Assembly: GCA_003500165.1 (NCBI GenBank)
Contig: DNSZ01000234.1
Location: 242 to 14,634, forward strand
Reading direction: 5' to 3'
Source: Paracoccaceae bacterium
Lineage (GTDB): Bacteria; Pseudomonadota; Alphaproteobacteria; Rhodobacterales; Rhodobacteraceae
Length of the DNA stretch: 14,393 bases
Positions 1-7,556 of the stretch are shown one piece after another (positions within the stretch are counted from its first letter, which is position 1; the number at the start of each line of letters is the position of its first letter). The notes beneath the pieces were generated by a model, which saw nothing but the letters and a program-made list of their open reading frames with translations, had not been told where the DNA came from and ran no database searches. A program made the translations under genes and the position numbers.

Positions 1-1
1 G

Positions 2-886
2 TACAAATCCGATGCCGTCGAACTCCTGACCCGGGTCATCGCCACCATGGCCGAACTGTCGGATGTGCAGGACACGCGGGTGCGCGAGGTCGAGGAAAGC
101 CTGATCGCCGAGGCGGTGATGGCGATCTGGGACGAGAAGGGCCCCGAGGGCGAGGTCACCGACATCCGCGACCGGCTGGCGCGCGCGATCGACCGCGAAC
201 CGCGGCTGAAGGATGTGGTGGGCAAGCTCAACCGGTTCGCCCGCGGCGGGCTTTACGGCCGCTATTTTGAGGGCCGGGCCAACCTGTCGGTCGACACGCC
301 CTTCACGGTGGTGGAGCTTTCGGACATCAAGAGCCAGCGCGGGCTCGAAAGCGTCATCCTGCAGATGGTGATCTTTCTCGGCTCGGAGCTGATGTTCAAG
401 ACGCCGCGGTCGCTGCGCGTGGCGATCATGATCGACGAGGCCTGGGACCTCCTGAAGGGCGACGGCACCGCGCGCTTCATCGAGGGCATCGTGCGGCGGG
501 CGCGCAAATACACCGGCGCGCTGATCACCGGCACCCAGTCGATCGACGATTACACCGCCAACCCGGCCTCGAAGGTCTGCCTCGAGAATTCGGACTTCAC
601 CGTGTTCCTGGCGCAGCGCCCCGAGACGGTCGACCGGCTCGGCGTGCCCGATGCGGTGAAGGAGAAGCTCAAATCGCTGGTGTCGGTGCCGGGCGAATTC
701 TCCGAACTGGCGATCAAGGCGCCCGAGGGGTTCGCCTTCGGGCGGCTGGTGCTCGACCCGTTCTCGCTGGCGGTGTTCTCGTCGAAGGGCGCGACGGTGG
801 AGCGGCTGCGCCACTACCGCGAGGCCGAGGGGATGGATGTGGTGACCGCGCTCAGGACCATGGTGGCGCGGGGCGAGGCGCTGTGA
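2..886 (+). CDS. traC: TraC, F-type conjugation ATPase (3' part; 5' end outside window)
   Basis: The reading frame is open from base 2, so this is the last 294 residues of a protein that begins upstream. TraC belongs to the VirB4 family of cytoplasmic, membrane-associated ATPases that power pilus assembly. The visible part carries the Walker B segment (IMIDEAWDLL, encoded near 425-455) followed by a conserved arginine-rich helix and the ALITGTQS motif near 520-540, both typical of the VirB4/TraC C-terminal ATPase domain. Walker A must lie upstream of the window. The stop at 884-886 overlaps the next start as TGATG, which implies translational coupling with trbI. Position immediately before trbI matches the F plasmid order. 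Confidence 0.93.
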   Translation, partial: YKSDAVELLTRVIATMAELSDVQDTRVREVEESLIAEAVMAIWDEKGPEGEVTDIRDRLARAIDREPRLKDVVGKLNRFARGGLYGRYFEGRANLSVDTPFTVVELSDIKSQRGLESVILQMVIFLGSELMFKTPRSLRVAIMIDEAWDLLKGDGTARFIEGIVRRARKYTGALITGTQSIDDYTANPASKVCLENSDFTVFLAQRPETVDRLGVPDAVKEKLKSLVSVPGEFSELAIKAPEGFAFGRLVLDPFSLAVFSSKGATVERLRHYREAEGMDVVTALRTMVARGEAL

Positions 887-1236
887 TGCCGGCCGGGCGG
901 CTCGACCTGGCGATCGCGCTTCTGGGCCATGCGGTCACGGCGGCGGTGGCGATCGCGGCGAGCCTGGCGATCCTGGGCGCGCGCGGCGCGGGGCAGGGGG
1001 CCCGGATCGTCACCTTCGACCCCGACCGGAGCGTGATCGCCTTCATCGAAGCGCTTCCCGAAGAGATCGGCGAGGCGGCGCTGCGCGACCGCATCGCGGG
1101 GTTCCACGATGCCATCCTGGCCGAGACGGCCGCCTTCGCGCGGGCGAACGATCTGGTGCTGCTGGACAGCGCGGCGGTGCTGACCGGAGCCGAGGATGTG
1201 ACCGAACGCATCCTCGACCGGGTGCTGGCCCGATGA
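886..1236 (+). CDS. trbI: TrbI, F-type pilus assembly protein
   Basis: About 116 residues. One hydrophobic segment lies near residues 8-30, followed by a short periplasmic domain. The pattern FDPDRSVIAFI, then a helix ending in LLDSAAVLTGAEDVTERI, matches the small TrbI family of F-like systems (about 120-130 residues), an inner-membrane protein affecting pilus extension and retraction. ATG 886 overlaps the traC stop; a GTG at 883 could add one residue. The end overlaps the next gene as ATGA. Gene order traC-trbI supports the call. Confidence 0.85.
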   Translation: MPAGRLDLAIALLGHAVTAAVAIAASLAILGARGAGQGARIVTFDPDRSVIAFIEALPEEIGEAALRDRIAGFHDAILAETAAFARANDLVLLDSAAVLTGAEDVTERILDRVLAR

Positions 1237-1757
1237 CCGGGCGCGGGTTCATCGCGCCGGCGGGCGGCGCGCTTCTGGTGGTCCTGCTCTGGCTGCCGCT
1301 CAAGCTGACGCATCTGGTCGTGAACACCTCGGACAGCCTGCCGCACAACGCCTATGCGATGGTCGGTGGGGCGTGGCTGGCGCATCGCGGCGCCTATGTG
1401 GCGCTGGTGCCGCCGGCGGCGTTTCAGGGGGTGTTCGGCGATGGCGAGCGGCTGGTGTTCATCAAGCGGCTCGACGGGGTGGCGGGCGATGCGCTGACCC
1501 ATCGCGACGGGGCGCTCTGCCTGCCCGCCCGCTGCTACCGGCCGGCCCGCGGTACGGATGGTGCGGTGCCCGCGCTGACGCCGCCGCAGATCATCCCCGA
1601 GGGCAAGCTCGCGGCGTTCGGCGACAGCCCGACGAGCCTCGACAGCCGTTATGCGGCGATCGGGCTCTTCGACCGGTCGGACATCCTGGCCGCCGGCTGG
1701 CCGATCCCGTTCTGGCACTGGACGGAGGTGCGGGCATGGCTCGACCGGCGGCAATGA
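1233..1757 (+). CDS. trhF: Conjugative transfer signal peptidase, S26 family (RP4 TraF / TrhF type)
   Basis: A 174-residue protein with one N-terminal membrane segment (residues about 7-30) and the Ser/Lys dyad of S26 peptidases. The nucleophile region is NTSDSLPHNAY (Ser35), and the general base lies in FIKRLDGVAGD (Lys78). The late block AFGDSPTSLDSRY is the usual third conserved box. Family members cleave or cyclise pilin at the periplasmic face of the inner membrane. Such a peptidase between traC and traW is typical of the R27/SXT branch of F-type systems, while the F plasmid itself uses LepB. It is not homologous to the F-type TraF farther along. The start overlaps trbI as ATGA and the 3' end overlaps traW by 22 bases. 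Confidence 0.88.
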   Translation: MTGRGFIAPAGGALLVVLLWLPLKLTHLVVNTSDSLPHNAYAMVGGAWLAHRGAYVALVPPAAFQGVFGDGERLVFIKRLDGVAGDALTHRDGALCLPARCYRPARGTDGAVPALTPPQIIPEGKLAAFGDSPTSLDSRYAAIGLFDRSDILAAGWPIPFWHWTEVRAWLDRRQ

Positions 1758-2383
1758 TCGCCTGCATCGCCGCGCTCTTCGCGCCCGGCGCGGGCCAGGC
1801 GCGGGATTTCGGCGCCCATGGGCCGCTCTTCGCGATCGCCGAGACCTCGATCCTCGATCTGATCGCCGAGCGGCTCCGCGCCATGGAGGCCTCGGGCGAG
1901 CTCGCCGCGATGCAGGAAGCGATGCAGGGCGAGGTCCGGCGCCGGGTCGCGCGGCCGGTGCCGGTGCCCGGCATCGCAGCCGCCACCGAACACCGGGTCT
2001 ATACGGTCGATCTGCGCGTGACCGTCCAGCGCGATCTGGCGGACCATCAGGGCCGGGTGTTCGCCCGCGCGGGCACCGTGATCGACCCGCTGGCGCATTC
2101 GGCCTGGAACCGGCGGATCGTGCTGATCGATGGCGACGTGCCCGAACAGGTGCGCTTCGCGCTCGCCGAGGGCAACGAGCTGGACACGCTGATCGTGCTG
2201 GTCGCGGGCGCGCCGCTTGCGCTGACGGCCGCCCATGGCCGGCGCTTCTGGTTCGACCAGCAAGGCGCGATCGCCGGCCGCTTCGGAGTGACCGAGGTGC
2301 CGGCGGTGATCACCCGGGCCGATCCGCTGATGCAGGTCGAGATCGTGCCGGTGGGCGGCCGTCAGGAGGAGGACGGGCAATGA
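1736..2383 (+). CDS. traW: TraW, periplasmic pilus assembly protein
   Basis: 215 residues. ATG 1736 is chosen because a strong GGAGGTG lies five bases upstream and the product then starts with a signal peptide (about residues 1-22, ending AGQA). The mature N-terminus DFGAHGPLFAIAE is the hallmark of TraW. The C-terminal block FWFDQQGAIAGRFGVTEVPAVIT is the TraW/TrbC-type thioredoxin-like motif, without a CxxC pair. TraW acts in the periplasm with TrbC and TraU in F pilus assembly. The start lies 22 bases inside the peptidase gene and the stop overlaps the next start as ATGA. Confidence 0.9.
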   Translation: MARPAAMIACIAALFAPGAGQARDFGAHGPLFAIAETSILDLIAERLRAMEASGELAAMQEAMQGEVRRRVARPVPVPGIAAATEHRVYTVDLRVTVQRDLADHQGRVFARAGTVIDPLAHSAWNRRIVLIDGDVPEQVRFALAEGNELDTLIVLVAGAPLALTAAHGRRFWFDQQGAIAGRFGVTEVPAVITRADPLMQVEIVPVGGRQEEDGQ

Positions 2384-2820
2384 GAAGGAGACGCGGTGCG
2401 GGACCGGGTCGAGAGATCGGCCGGGGAGATGGGGGCGGGCTGGACTGCGCCTGGCCTGCTGCGCCTGGCCACCCGGCAGAGGCGATGGCGATGGCGATGC
2501 CGGAGGCAGTGCGGGCCGCCGCCGCCCATGCGCTGTCGGAGGCCCGCCGCCGGGGCCGGGCCTCTGCCGATCTTCTGGTACTGGCCGGCGCGGCGGGGCC
2601 AGGGGGCTGCTTCCGGGTCTTCCTGCGGGTCCGGGCCGGGTCGCTCATCGAGCTGAAGGCGCAGGTCGCGGCCGCGCTTCTGGCCGAGGGTGCTGCGGCC
2701 CGGGCCATCGAGGCGGTCCGGCCCCGGGCCGGGCCGCGCGCCGCCCCCTCGGCCGGGGCCGGGGCCTGGCTGCTGCCGGTCCGGTTCCATGCCACGGCAC
2801 AACCGGGGCCGGGCCGATGA
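2380..2820 (+). CDS. Unrecognised 146-aa protein between traW and traU
   Basis: I do not recognise this protein. The start is well supported: GGAGGAGG lies seven bases before ATG 2380, which overlaps the traW stop as ATGA, and the stop overlaps traU in the same way. The first 40 residues are Arg/Gly-rich and low complexity, opening with AGA/AGG Arg codons that are rare in the neighbours. A GATGGC triplet repeat near 2484-2500 encodes MAMAMP. The more ordered core runs from about residue 40 to 110 (LSEARRRG...DLLVLAGA...FRVFLRVRAGSLIELKAQVAAALL), ending in a Pro/Gly/Ala-rich tail. No signal peptide or membrane segment is visible, so it may be cytoplasmic. Its place inside a coupled tra operon suggests a transfer-related role, which is inference. 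Confidence 0.7.
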   Translation: MRRRRGAGPGREIGRGDGGGLDCAWPAAPGHPAEAMAMAMPEAVRAAAAHALSEARRRGRASADLLVLAGAAGPGGCFRVFLRVRAGSLIELKAQVAAALLAEGAAARAIEAVRPRAGPRAAPSAGAGAWLLPVRFHATAQPGPGR

Positions 2821-3812
2821 GGCGGCTGCGCGCCATCTTCCTCGCGCTCTGTCTCGCGCTTGCCGCGCCTCCCGCGGCGGCGATCTGCAATGCGCGGTTT
2901 CTCAACCCGATCACCGAGGTGTGCTGGGACTGCATCTTCCCGATCTCGATCGGCGGCTTCTCGTTCTCGATCGGCGGCAGCCGCTACGACCCGCCGAATC
3001 CGAGCTTTCCGATCTGCTTCTGCCCCGGCCTGCCGCCGCGGATCGGGCTTGCCATCGGGCTGTGGGAACCCGCCCGGCTGATCGATGTCGCGAACGAGGC
3101 AGGCTGTTTCGTCAATATGGGCTTCGAGCTCGATTTCGGGCTGTTCTCGGTCGGCCGCTCCACCCCGACATCGCTTTACGGCACCGATACCGGGTCGAAA
3201 TGGCAGGCGCATTACTACCTCTATCCGCTGATCTCCTGGCTGGGCGTGATCGTCGACGGGCTGTGCCTGCAGAACACCCAGTTCGACATTGCCTATATCT
3301 CCGAGATCGATCCGCTGTGGCAGAATGCCGAGCTGACCAATCTGATCAACCCCGAGGCGATCCTGTTTGCCAACCCGATCGCCCAGGCGGCCTGCGCGGC
3401 GGAATGCGCCAGCACCTCGGCGGGTGGCGCCACCATCCCCGGCCTGTTCTGGTGCAATGGCTGCCAGGGCGGGCTCTATCCGATCTCGGGCGACGTCAAT
3501 TCGCATATCGGCGGCATCCAGGCCTCGCAGACCGTCTCGGCCAAGATGCTGGCGCGGATGCACCGGCTGCTGCTGGCGCGCCAGACCCAGAACGAATCCT
3601 CGGCGCTGTGCGAGAACGATCTCGAACCGATCATCCGCAAGCAGCAATACCGGCTGCAGGTGACCCGCCCGGTGCCCAGCACGGCAGGCCGCTATGCCTG
3701 TTCGACGCTTGGCGCCTCGACCCAGTTCGTCGATTTCCGGCGCGAGTTCCCGCGCGCCGGCGAGAGCTTCGGATGGCTGATCTGGAGGAAGCGGAATTGC
3801 TGCGCGCTGTGA
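2817..3812 (+). CDS. traU: TraU, periplasmic pilus assembly / DNA transfer protein
   Basis: 331 residues, matching the family length of about 330. A signal peptide covers roughly residues 1-23 (ending PPAAA before ICN). The mature protein holds 15 cysteines, including CWDC, CFC, CAAEC, WCNGC and a terminal CC, the dense disulfide pattern of TraU. Motifs such as CWDCIFPISIGG, and YLYPLISWLG followed by a conserved Cys, are characteristic. TraU works in the periplasm and is needed for pilus assembly and especially DNA transfer. The cysteine load fits a need for the thiol oxidoreductases encoded downstream. It overlaps the previous gene as ATGA and trbC by 16 bases. Confidence 0.95.
   Translation: MRRLRAIFLALCLALAAPPAAAICNARFLNPITEVCWDCIFPISIGGFSFSIGGSRYDPPNPSFPICFCPGLPPRIGLAIGLWEPARLIDVANEAGCFVNMGFELDFGLFSVGRSTPTSLYGTDTGSKWQAHYYLYPLISWLGVIVDGLCLQNTQFDIAYISEIDPLWQNAELTNLINPEAILFANPIAQAACAAECASTSAGGATIPGLFWCNGCQGGLYPISGDVNSHIGGIQASQTVSAKMLARMHRLLLARQTQNESSALCENDLEPIIRKQQYRLQVTRPVPSTAGRYACSTLGASTQFVDFRREFPRAGESFGWLIWRKRNCCAL
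3784..3799 (+). promoter_or_regulatory. Shine-Dalgarno selecting a TTG start for trbC
   Basis: GGAGGAA (3784-3790) lies six bases before an in-frame TTG (3797-3799). From that codon the protein begins directly with the signal-peptide hydrophobic core. The in-frame ATG at 3773 has no good ribosome site and would put an acidic eight-residue tail (MADLEEAE) ahead of the signal peptide, which is unfavourable for export. Confidence 0.6.
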
Positions 3813-4549
3813 TCCTCGGCCTGCTGGCGCTGCTGGGGCTCGCCCTGCGGAGCGCGGCCGAGGCGCCGATCCCCGATTTTGCGCCGGGCGCCCAGGGGCC
3901 GGTCGAAGCGCCGCTGCCGCAGCTGATGAACGAGGCCGAGCGCCGCGCCGAGGCGCTGCGCCAGCGGCTCGAGCTGCAGGAGGCGGCCCCGGAAAGCGCC
4001 TTCGGCGTCGATATCGGTGCGATCGCGCCGAGCCCGGATGCGGCCGACCGGGTGCGCCGGGCGCTCGGCCTCGATCCCGTGCCCGAGGCGCAGGGTGCGG
4101 GCGCGCCTGGCGGGGCCGAGCGCTATGACGATGCCCAGGCCTTCGTCTTCGCCAGCTTCTCGATGCCCGGGCCGTCGCTGCGCCAGCTCTTCGAGGAAAG
4201 CCACCGCCTGGGGGTGCCGGTGGTGATCCGGGGCTTTGTCGGCAATTCGGTCCACGAGACCCGCGCGGCGCTCGAACGCATCTTCGCCGAGACCGGCGAG
4301 GCGCGCGGCTTCCTGATCGATCCGACGATCTTCGCCCGCTTCGAGATCACCGCGGTGCCGGTGGTCGTGGTGGCGCGCGACCCGCTGACGCCCTGCCTCA
4401 GCCAGGCCTGTGCCGACGATCCGGTGCCGGTCCATGACCGGCTGTCGGGCAATGTGCCGCTGCCCTGGGCGCTCGAACGGATCGCGGCGGGGGGCGGCGA
4501 TGCCGATGCGGTGGCCGCGCGCATCCTCGCCCGGGCGGCCGCGCGATGA
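3797..4549 (+). CDS. trbC: TrbC, F-type periplasmic pilus assembly protein
   Basis: About 250 residues from the preferred TTG start, or 258 if ATG 3773 is used. A signal peptide (MLRAVILGLLALLGLAL, cleaved after about SAAEA) is followed by a charged, probably helical stretch. The conserved TrbC domain then runs from about residue 110: FVFASFSMPGPSLRQLF, GVPVVIRGFVGNS, and FLIDPTIFARFEITAVPVVVV, a thioredoxin-like fold without an active CxxC. F TrbC is a 212-residue periplasmic protein acting with TraW. Codons overlap the end of traU, and the stop overlaps the next start as ATGA. Confidence 0.9.
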   Translation: MLRAVILGLLALLGLALRSAAEAPIPDFAPGAQGPVEAPLPQLMNEAERRAEALRQRLELQEAAPESAFGVDIGAIAPSPDAADRVRRALGLDPVPEAQGAGAPGGAERYDDAQAFVFASFSMPGPSLRQLFEESHRLGVPVVIRGFVGNSVHETRAALERIFAETGEARGFLIDPTIFARFEITAVPVVVVARDPLTPCLSQACADDPVPVHDRLSGNVPLPWALERIAAGGGDADAVAARILARAAAR

Positions 4550-5820
4550 GCCGCGCCATGGTCCTTCTTCTGCTGGGCGCCGCGCTGCCCGCCGGCGCGC
4601 AAAGCCCCGCCGAGCGGGCCGAGCAGGCGTTGCCCGGCATGCCCGATCTGGGCGGGATGCAGGGCGCCGAGGGCACGGTGGTGATCCCGTTTGCCGGCAC
4701 CGAGATGCCCGAGCGCAACTTCAATCCGAACACGTTCGAGGACAACATCCAGACCATCCGCCAGACCCCCGGCACCCAGAACCGGGTCCTCGAAGGGACC
4801 GAAGACAGCTATCTGACCCGGCCGGGTTTTACCGTGACACCCGAGGACCTGGCCAACCCCGATGCGGTGGTGCGCGATGCCCCGAACATCGCGGGCAGCT
4901 ATTTCACCGAGGAAACCGGCAGCTGCGAGAACCCCGATCTGCCGCCCTCGCAGCCGATCGACCGGTTCTGCACCAGCCGCGAGGTACTGGAGACGCGAAG
5001 CTGCGACCAGATCCGCAACATCTGGATCGACCGCACCGACTGGTATCGCTGCGATGTGCGCGAGGAGGTGTTCGTGCGGTTCTGCGAGCGCGATGTGACC
5101 TATTCCTGCGTGATCGAGACCGACACGAATGCCTGCATCCGGAACAATGTAACCTTCGATGGCGGAACGGTATCCTGGTCGGGGAACGAGGCGACAGTGC
5201 ATTTTCCCGAAGCGCCGCGCACTGACACAGATGCTGCCATCTACGACCACATGTTCACGATCCGGCTGTCCGACCGGTTTCATGCCGATGCGGTGTCAGT
5301 GCGGCGCATTCGCGCCAAGGCCGTTGTTCAGCTCGCGCTCGGCGACGAGATCGTCGGGACATGGGCGGAAAACATCAATCCCGACTTCGGCCAGTATGTC
5401 TCGCCTTTCGATAGCCCCTTTGCGGAGCCGGGTGAGCCGTTATGCGCCGACTCCCCCACAACTGTCCCGGTCGGGGCATATGTCATGCCAACGTCAGCTA
5501 CCACGATGCGGGAATTCGCCAGCTTCTACAATACTGGTGTCTTTTACTGGTTTTTCTATACGCTCTACGGGTCGTGCTTTTTTGCCGATCTTTCGGAAAA
5601 CCGCGATGTGGATGTCAACGCACTCCATTTCTTCGATCTCCCCGAAGTGCCACCGGCCGATCCGGAAGGGCCAAGGCAATGGGTCGAGACCGCCGGCCAT
5701 CTCCGGATGGTCTATGAGGGCGACCGCGACGGGATGGGATCGGGAAGTCTGACGATCGCCTTCGAAGGCTCCTGTTGCGACAGCTTCGTGGCATCGGGGG
5801 GCGAGGAATGCGAGGAATAG
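4546..5820 (+). CDS. traN: TraN N-terminal half, separate secreted protein
   Basis: 424 residues with a signal peptide (about 1-19, ending AGAQ) and 12 cysteines. TraN is the outer-membrane mating-pair stabilisation protein that contacts recipient surface receptors. This ORF has the Cys-rich pattern expected upstream of the conserved TraN C-terminal region (RFCTSREVLETRSC, YRCDVREE, FCERDVTYSC) and lies directly before an ORF with the unmistakable TraN C-terminus, so I read it as the N-terminal half. Codon use shifts inside it: from about 5140, and most strongly at 5440-5650, AT-ending codons appear, including a TTA Leu at 5440. Residues 327-346 are strikingly aromatic. It ends in EECEE at a tandem repeat, in a different frame from the next ORF. 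Alternatively it is an unrelated secreted Cys-rich protein. Confidence 0.75.
   Translation: MSRAMVLLLLGAALPAGAQSPAERAEQALPGMPDLGGMQGAEGTVVIPFAGTEMPERNFNPNTFEDNIQTIRQTPGTQNRVLEGTEDSYLTRPGFTVTPEDLANPDAVVRDAPNIAGSYFTEETGSCENPDLPPSQPIDRFCTSREVLETRSCDQIRNIWIDRTDWYRCDVREEVFVRFCERDVTYSCVIETDTNACIRNNVTFDGGTVSWSGNEATVHFPEAPRTDTDAAIYDHMFTIRLSDRFHADAVSVRRIRAKAVVQLALGDEIVGTWAENINPDFGQYVSPFDSPFAEPGEPLCADSPTTVPVGAYVMPTSATTMREFASFYNTGVFYWFFYTLYGSCFFADLSENRDVDVNALHFFDLPEVPPADPEGPRQWVETAGHLRMVYEGDRDGMGSGSLTIAFEGSCCDSFVASGGEECEE
5801..5818 (+). repeat. Perfect 9-bp tandem repeat at the traN split, beside a G6 run
   Basis: GCGAGGAAT occurs twice head to tail (5801-5809 and 5810-5818), immediately after six G (5796-5801). 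The repeat encodes the last residues of the first traN ORF and supplies the ATG (5808) of the second. One extra G in the run would fuse the two frames. Confidence 0.85.
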
Positions 5821-7097
5821 CCGCCGCCGCATGGCTGGCCGCGGGCGCGGCCACGGCCGGTGTCACCTGTGGCCCGGTCGCGTGGAGCTGTGTCGAAGAG
5901 GTGCCCGGCGGCACGGTCGGGGGCGTTCCGGTGGCTGCCTATTGCGCGGCCTGGGAGGGCTTCCGGACCTGCATCGACGACAACCCCGCGAACGAATGCG
6001 TCGCGGTCGGGCAAAGCCCGCGCTGCGAGGAGATTTCCTCGGAATGCGCGGTCTGGAACCACGGCCTGTGCGAGCAGACCCGCAAGGAATTCGAATGCCT
6101 GAACGAGAATGGCGACATGGCGCCGGCGGTGATCTTTCGCACCGGGTTCGGCGATGTCGAAGAGACCATCGACGACCAGTGCGCCGCGCTCGATGCCGAT
6201 CCGGCCTGCCGCTATGAGGACACCCGCGTCATCGAGGGCGAGGAAACCCGCACCATCAACCGGATGGATTTCTTCCGCAGCTGGTGGCGGCGGGCGCGCG
6301 ATTATGTCTGCCATGGCGGCGGGGCGTTCGTGGACGATTGCGGCGAAGTCGAGGACGATGCCAGCTGCACCCTGATGGGCGAGGACTGCATCGTCGAGGT
6401 CGAGGGCAACTGCACCGAATACGACCGCCATTACATCTGCGGCGGCGGCGACGGGTCCTTCGAGACCGAATGCACGCCGATCAATATCTGCGTCGGCGAC
6501 ACCTGCACCGGTATCGAACAGGAGACCAGCGAGGATTTCGGGCTGGCCTCGTCCTGGCTCAACGTCCTCAACGAGATGGTCGCCGATGTCCGGGCGCAGG
6601 GCACCGACGATCCGAGCGAGGTCCGGTTCTTCGTCGGCGCGCAGGAAGAATGCGACCACCAGCCGGGCCGCAACTGCTGCGATCTCGACGGGGTGCTCGA
6701 GGGCATCATCCCCTGTTCGGCACGCCAGCGCGATCTGGCGCTGAAGCGCCAGGCCGGGGCCACGCATTTCGTGGGGCGGCGCTGCGACAGAAAGGTGTTC
6801 GGCCAGTGCATCAAGCGGGTCTATACCTACTGCACCTACAATTCCCGCTTCTCGCGGGTGTTCCAGGAACAGGCGAGGCTGCAGACCGGGTGGAGCTGGG
6901 GCAGTTCGGGCAATGCCTCCTGCCGCCATGTCACGCTCTCGGACATGTACAATCTCGACCTCCAGGCGATGGATTTCGGCGAGGTCTTCGACGAGGCGCT
7001 GGCCGAGGCGCAGGTGCCGGTCCAGCAGGACATCGTCGACTTCCTCGACAGCCGGCTGCCCGATCCCGGCGATTTCGTCGTCCCGGGGATGGAATGA
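5808..7097 (+). CDS. traN: TraN C-terminal half, mating-pair stabilisation protein
   Basis: 429 residues from ATG 5808, with its own signal peptide (MRGIAAAAWLAAGAATAG) and about 28 cysteines. The C-terminal 130 residues match TraN closely: NCCDLDG, then CSARQRDLALKRQAGATHFVG, CDRKVFGQCIKRVYTYC, a helix of the FSRVFQEQARLQ type, CRHVTLSDMYNLDLQAMDFGEVF. TraN normally is one outer-membrane polypeptide (602 residues in F, longer in SXT-like systems). Here the conserved Cys-rich C-terminal domain is a separate exported protein in the -1 frame relative to the preceding ORF, overlapping it by 13 bases. A TTG at 5775 is the farthest upstream start but would put Gly/Arg residues before the signal peptide. 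The stop overlaps the next gene as ATGA. Confidence 0.88.
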   Translation: MRGIAAAAWLAAGAATAGVTCGPVAWSCVEEVPGGTVGGVPVAAYCAAWEGFRTCIDDNPANECVAVGQSPRCEEISSECAVWNHGLCEQTRKEFECLNENGDMAPAVIFRTGFGDVEETIDDQCAALDADPACRYEDTRVIEGEETRTINRMDFFRSWWRRARDYVCHGGGAFVDDCGEVEDDASCTLMGEDCIVEVEGNCTEYDRHYICGGGDGSFETECTPINICVGDTCTGIEQETSEDFGLASSWLNVLNEMVADVRAQGTDDPSEVRFFVGAQEECDHQPGRNCCDLDGVLEGIIPCSARQRDLALKRQAGATHFVGRRCDRKVFGQCIKRVYTYCTYNSRFSRVFQEQARLQTGWSWGSSGNASCRHVTLSDMYNLDLQAMDFGEVFDEALAEAQVPVQQDIVDFLDSRLPDPGDFVVPGME

Positions 7098-7507
7098 CCC
7101 GCGCCGCGCTTTCCCGGCGGGCGGTGCTCGCGGGCCTGGCCGCCCTTGCGGCGGGGCAGGGCAGGGCGGCCGGCAGTCCTGCGGTCGGGCTGATCCTTGT
7201 CGGCGCGTCCTGGTGCCCGGTCTGCAAGGACGCCGCCCCGGTGGTGGCGCTCGCGGCGCAGCGGCTGCAATGCCCGGTCCTGGTCGCGAGCCACGACAAC
7301 CGACCGATCCCGCCCTTCCCGGCGATGGTGCCCGCCGCCGGGCATCCGATCGCGGGCGCGATCACGACGCTGCCGACGACGCTGGTCTGGGTCCGGGCCG
7401 AGGACCGGATCGCGGGCCGCATCGCGGGCTATCGCGATGCAGGGAGGTTCCTGGCCGACCTCGCCCGCATCCTCGACGCGGCGGGGGCAGGCGATGCCGG
7501 GCGTTAG
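7094..7507 (+). CDS. Small exported thioredoxin-like protein (TrbB-like position)
   Basis: 137 residues. The N-terminus has SRRAVL followed by an alanine-rich hydrophobic stretch to about residue 26, which resembles a twin-arginine signal but could also be a Sec signal. The mature part has WCPVCK (Cys41/Cys44) and a later TLPTTLVW with the cis-proline expected of a thioredoxin fold. It is shorter than typical DsbA/DsbC. In the F plasmid the thiol isomerase TrbB lies between traF and traH; here a comparable enzyme precedes traF. A role in forming or correcting disulfides in TraU, TraN, TraH and TraF is inferred from the active site and context. The start overlaps traN as ATGA, and the last 14 bases overlap the proposed ancestral traF start at 7494. 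Confidence 0.82.
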   Translation: MTRAALSRRAVLAGLAALAAGQGRAAGSPAVGLILVGASWCPVCKDAAPVVALAAQRLQCPVLVASHDNRPIPPFPAMVPAAGHPIAGAITTLPTTLVWVRAEDRIAGRIAGYRDAGRFLADLARILDAAGAGDAGR

Positions 7508-7533
7508 GATCGGGGGTGAACGGCGCGGCCGCA

Positions 7534-7556
7534 GGGCAGGCTATCGGGCAGGCTAT
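7534..7556. repeat. 11-bp direct repeat at the antitoxin 3' end
   Basis: GGGCAGGCTAT is present at 7534-7544 and 7546-7556, one base apart (period 12). The second copy contains the antitoxin stop (CTA at 7553-7555 on this strand). It may be replication slippage near the edge of the inserted cassette. No function is evident. Confidence 0.8.

Noticed and set aside
5775..5810. TTG 5775 as the start of the second traN ORF
   Set aside because: It would add a Gly/Arg-rich stretch before the signal peptide; ATG 5808 gives a normal signal peptide and has a G-rich ribosome site.
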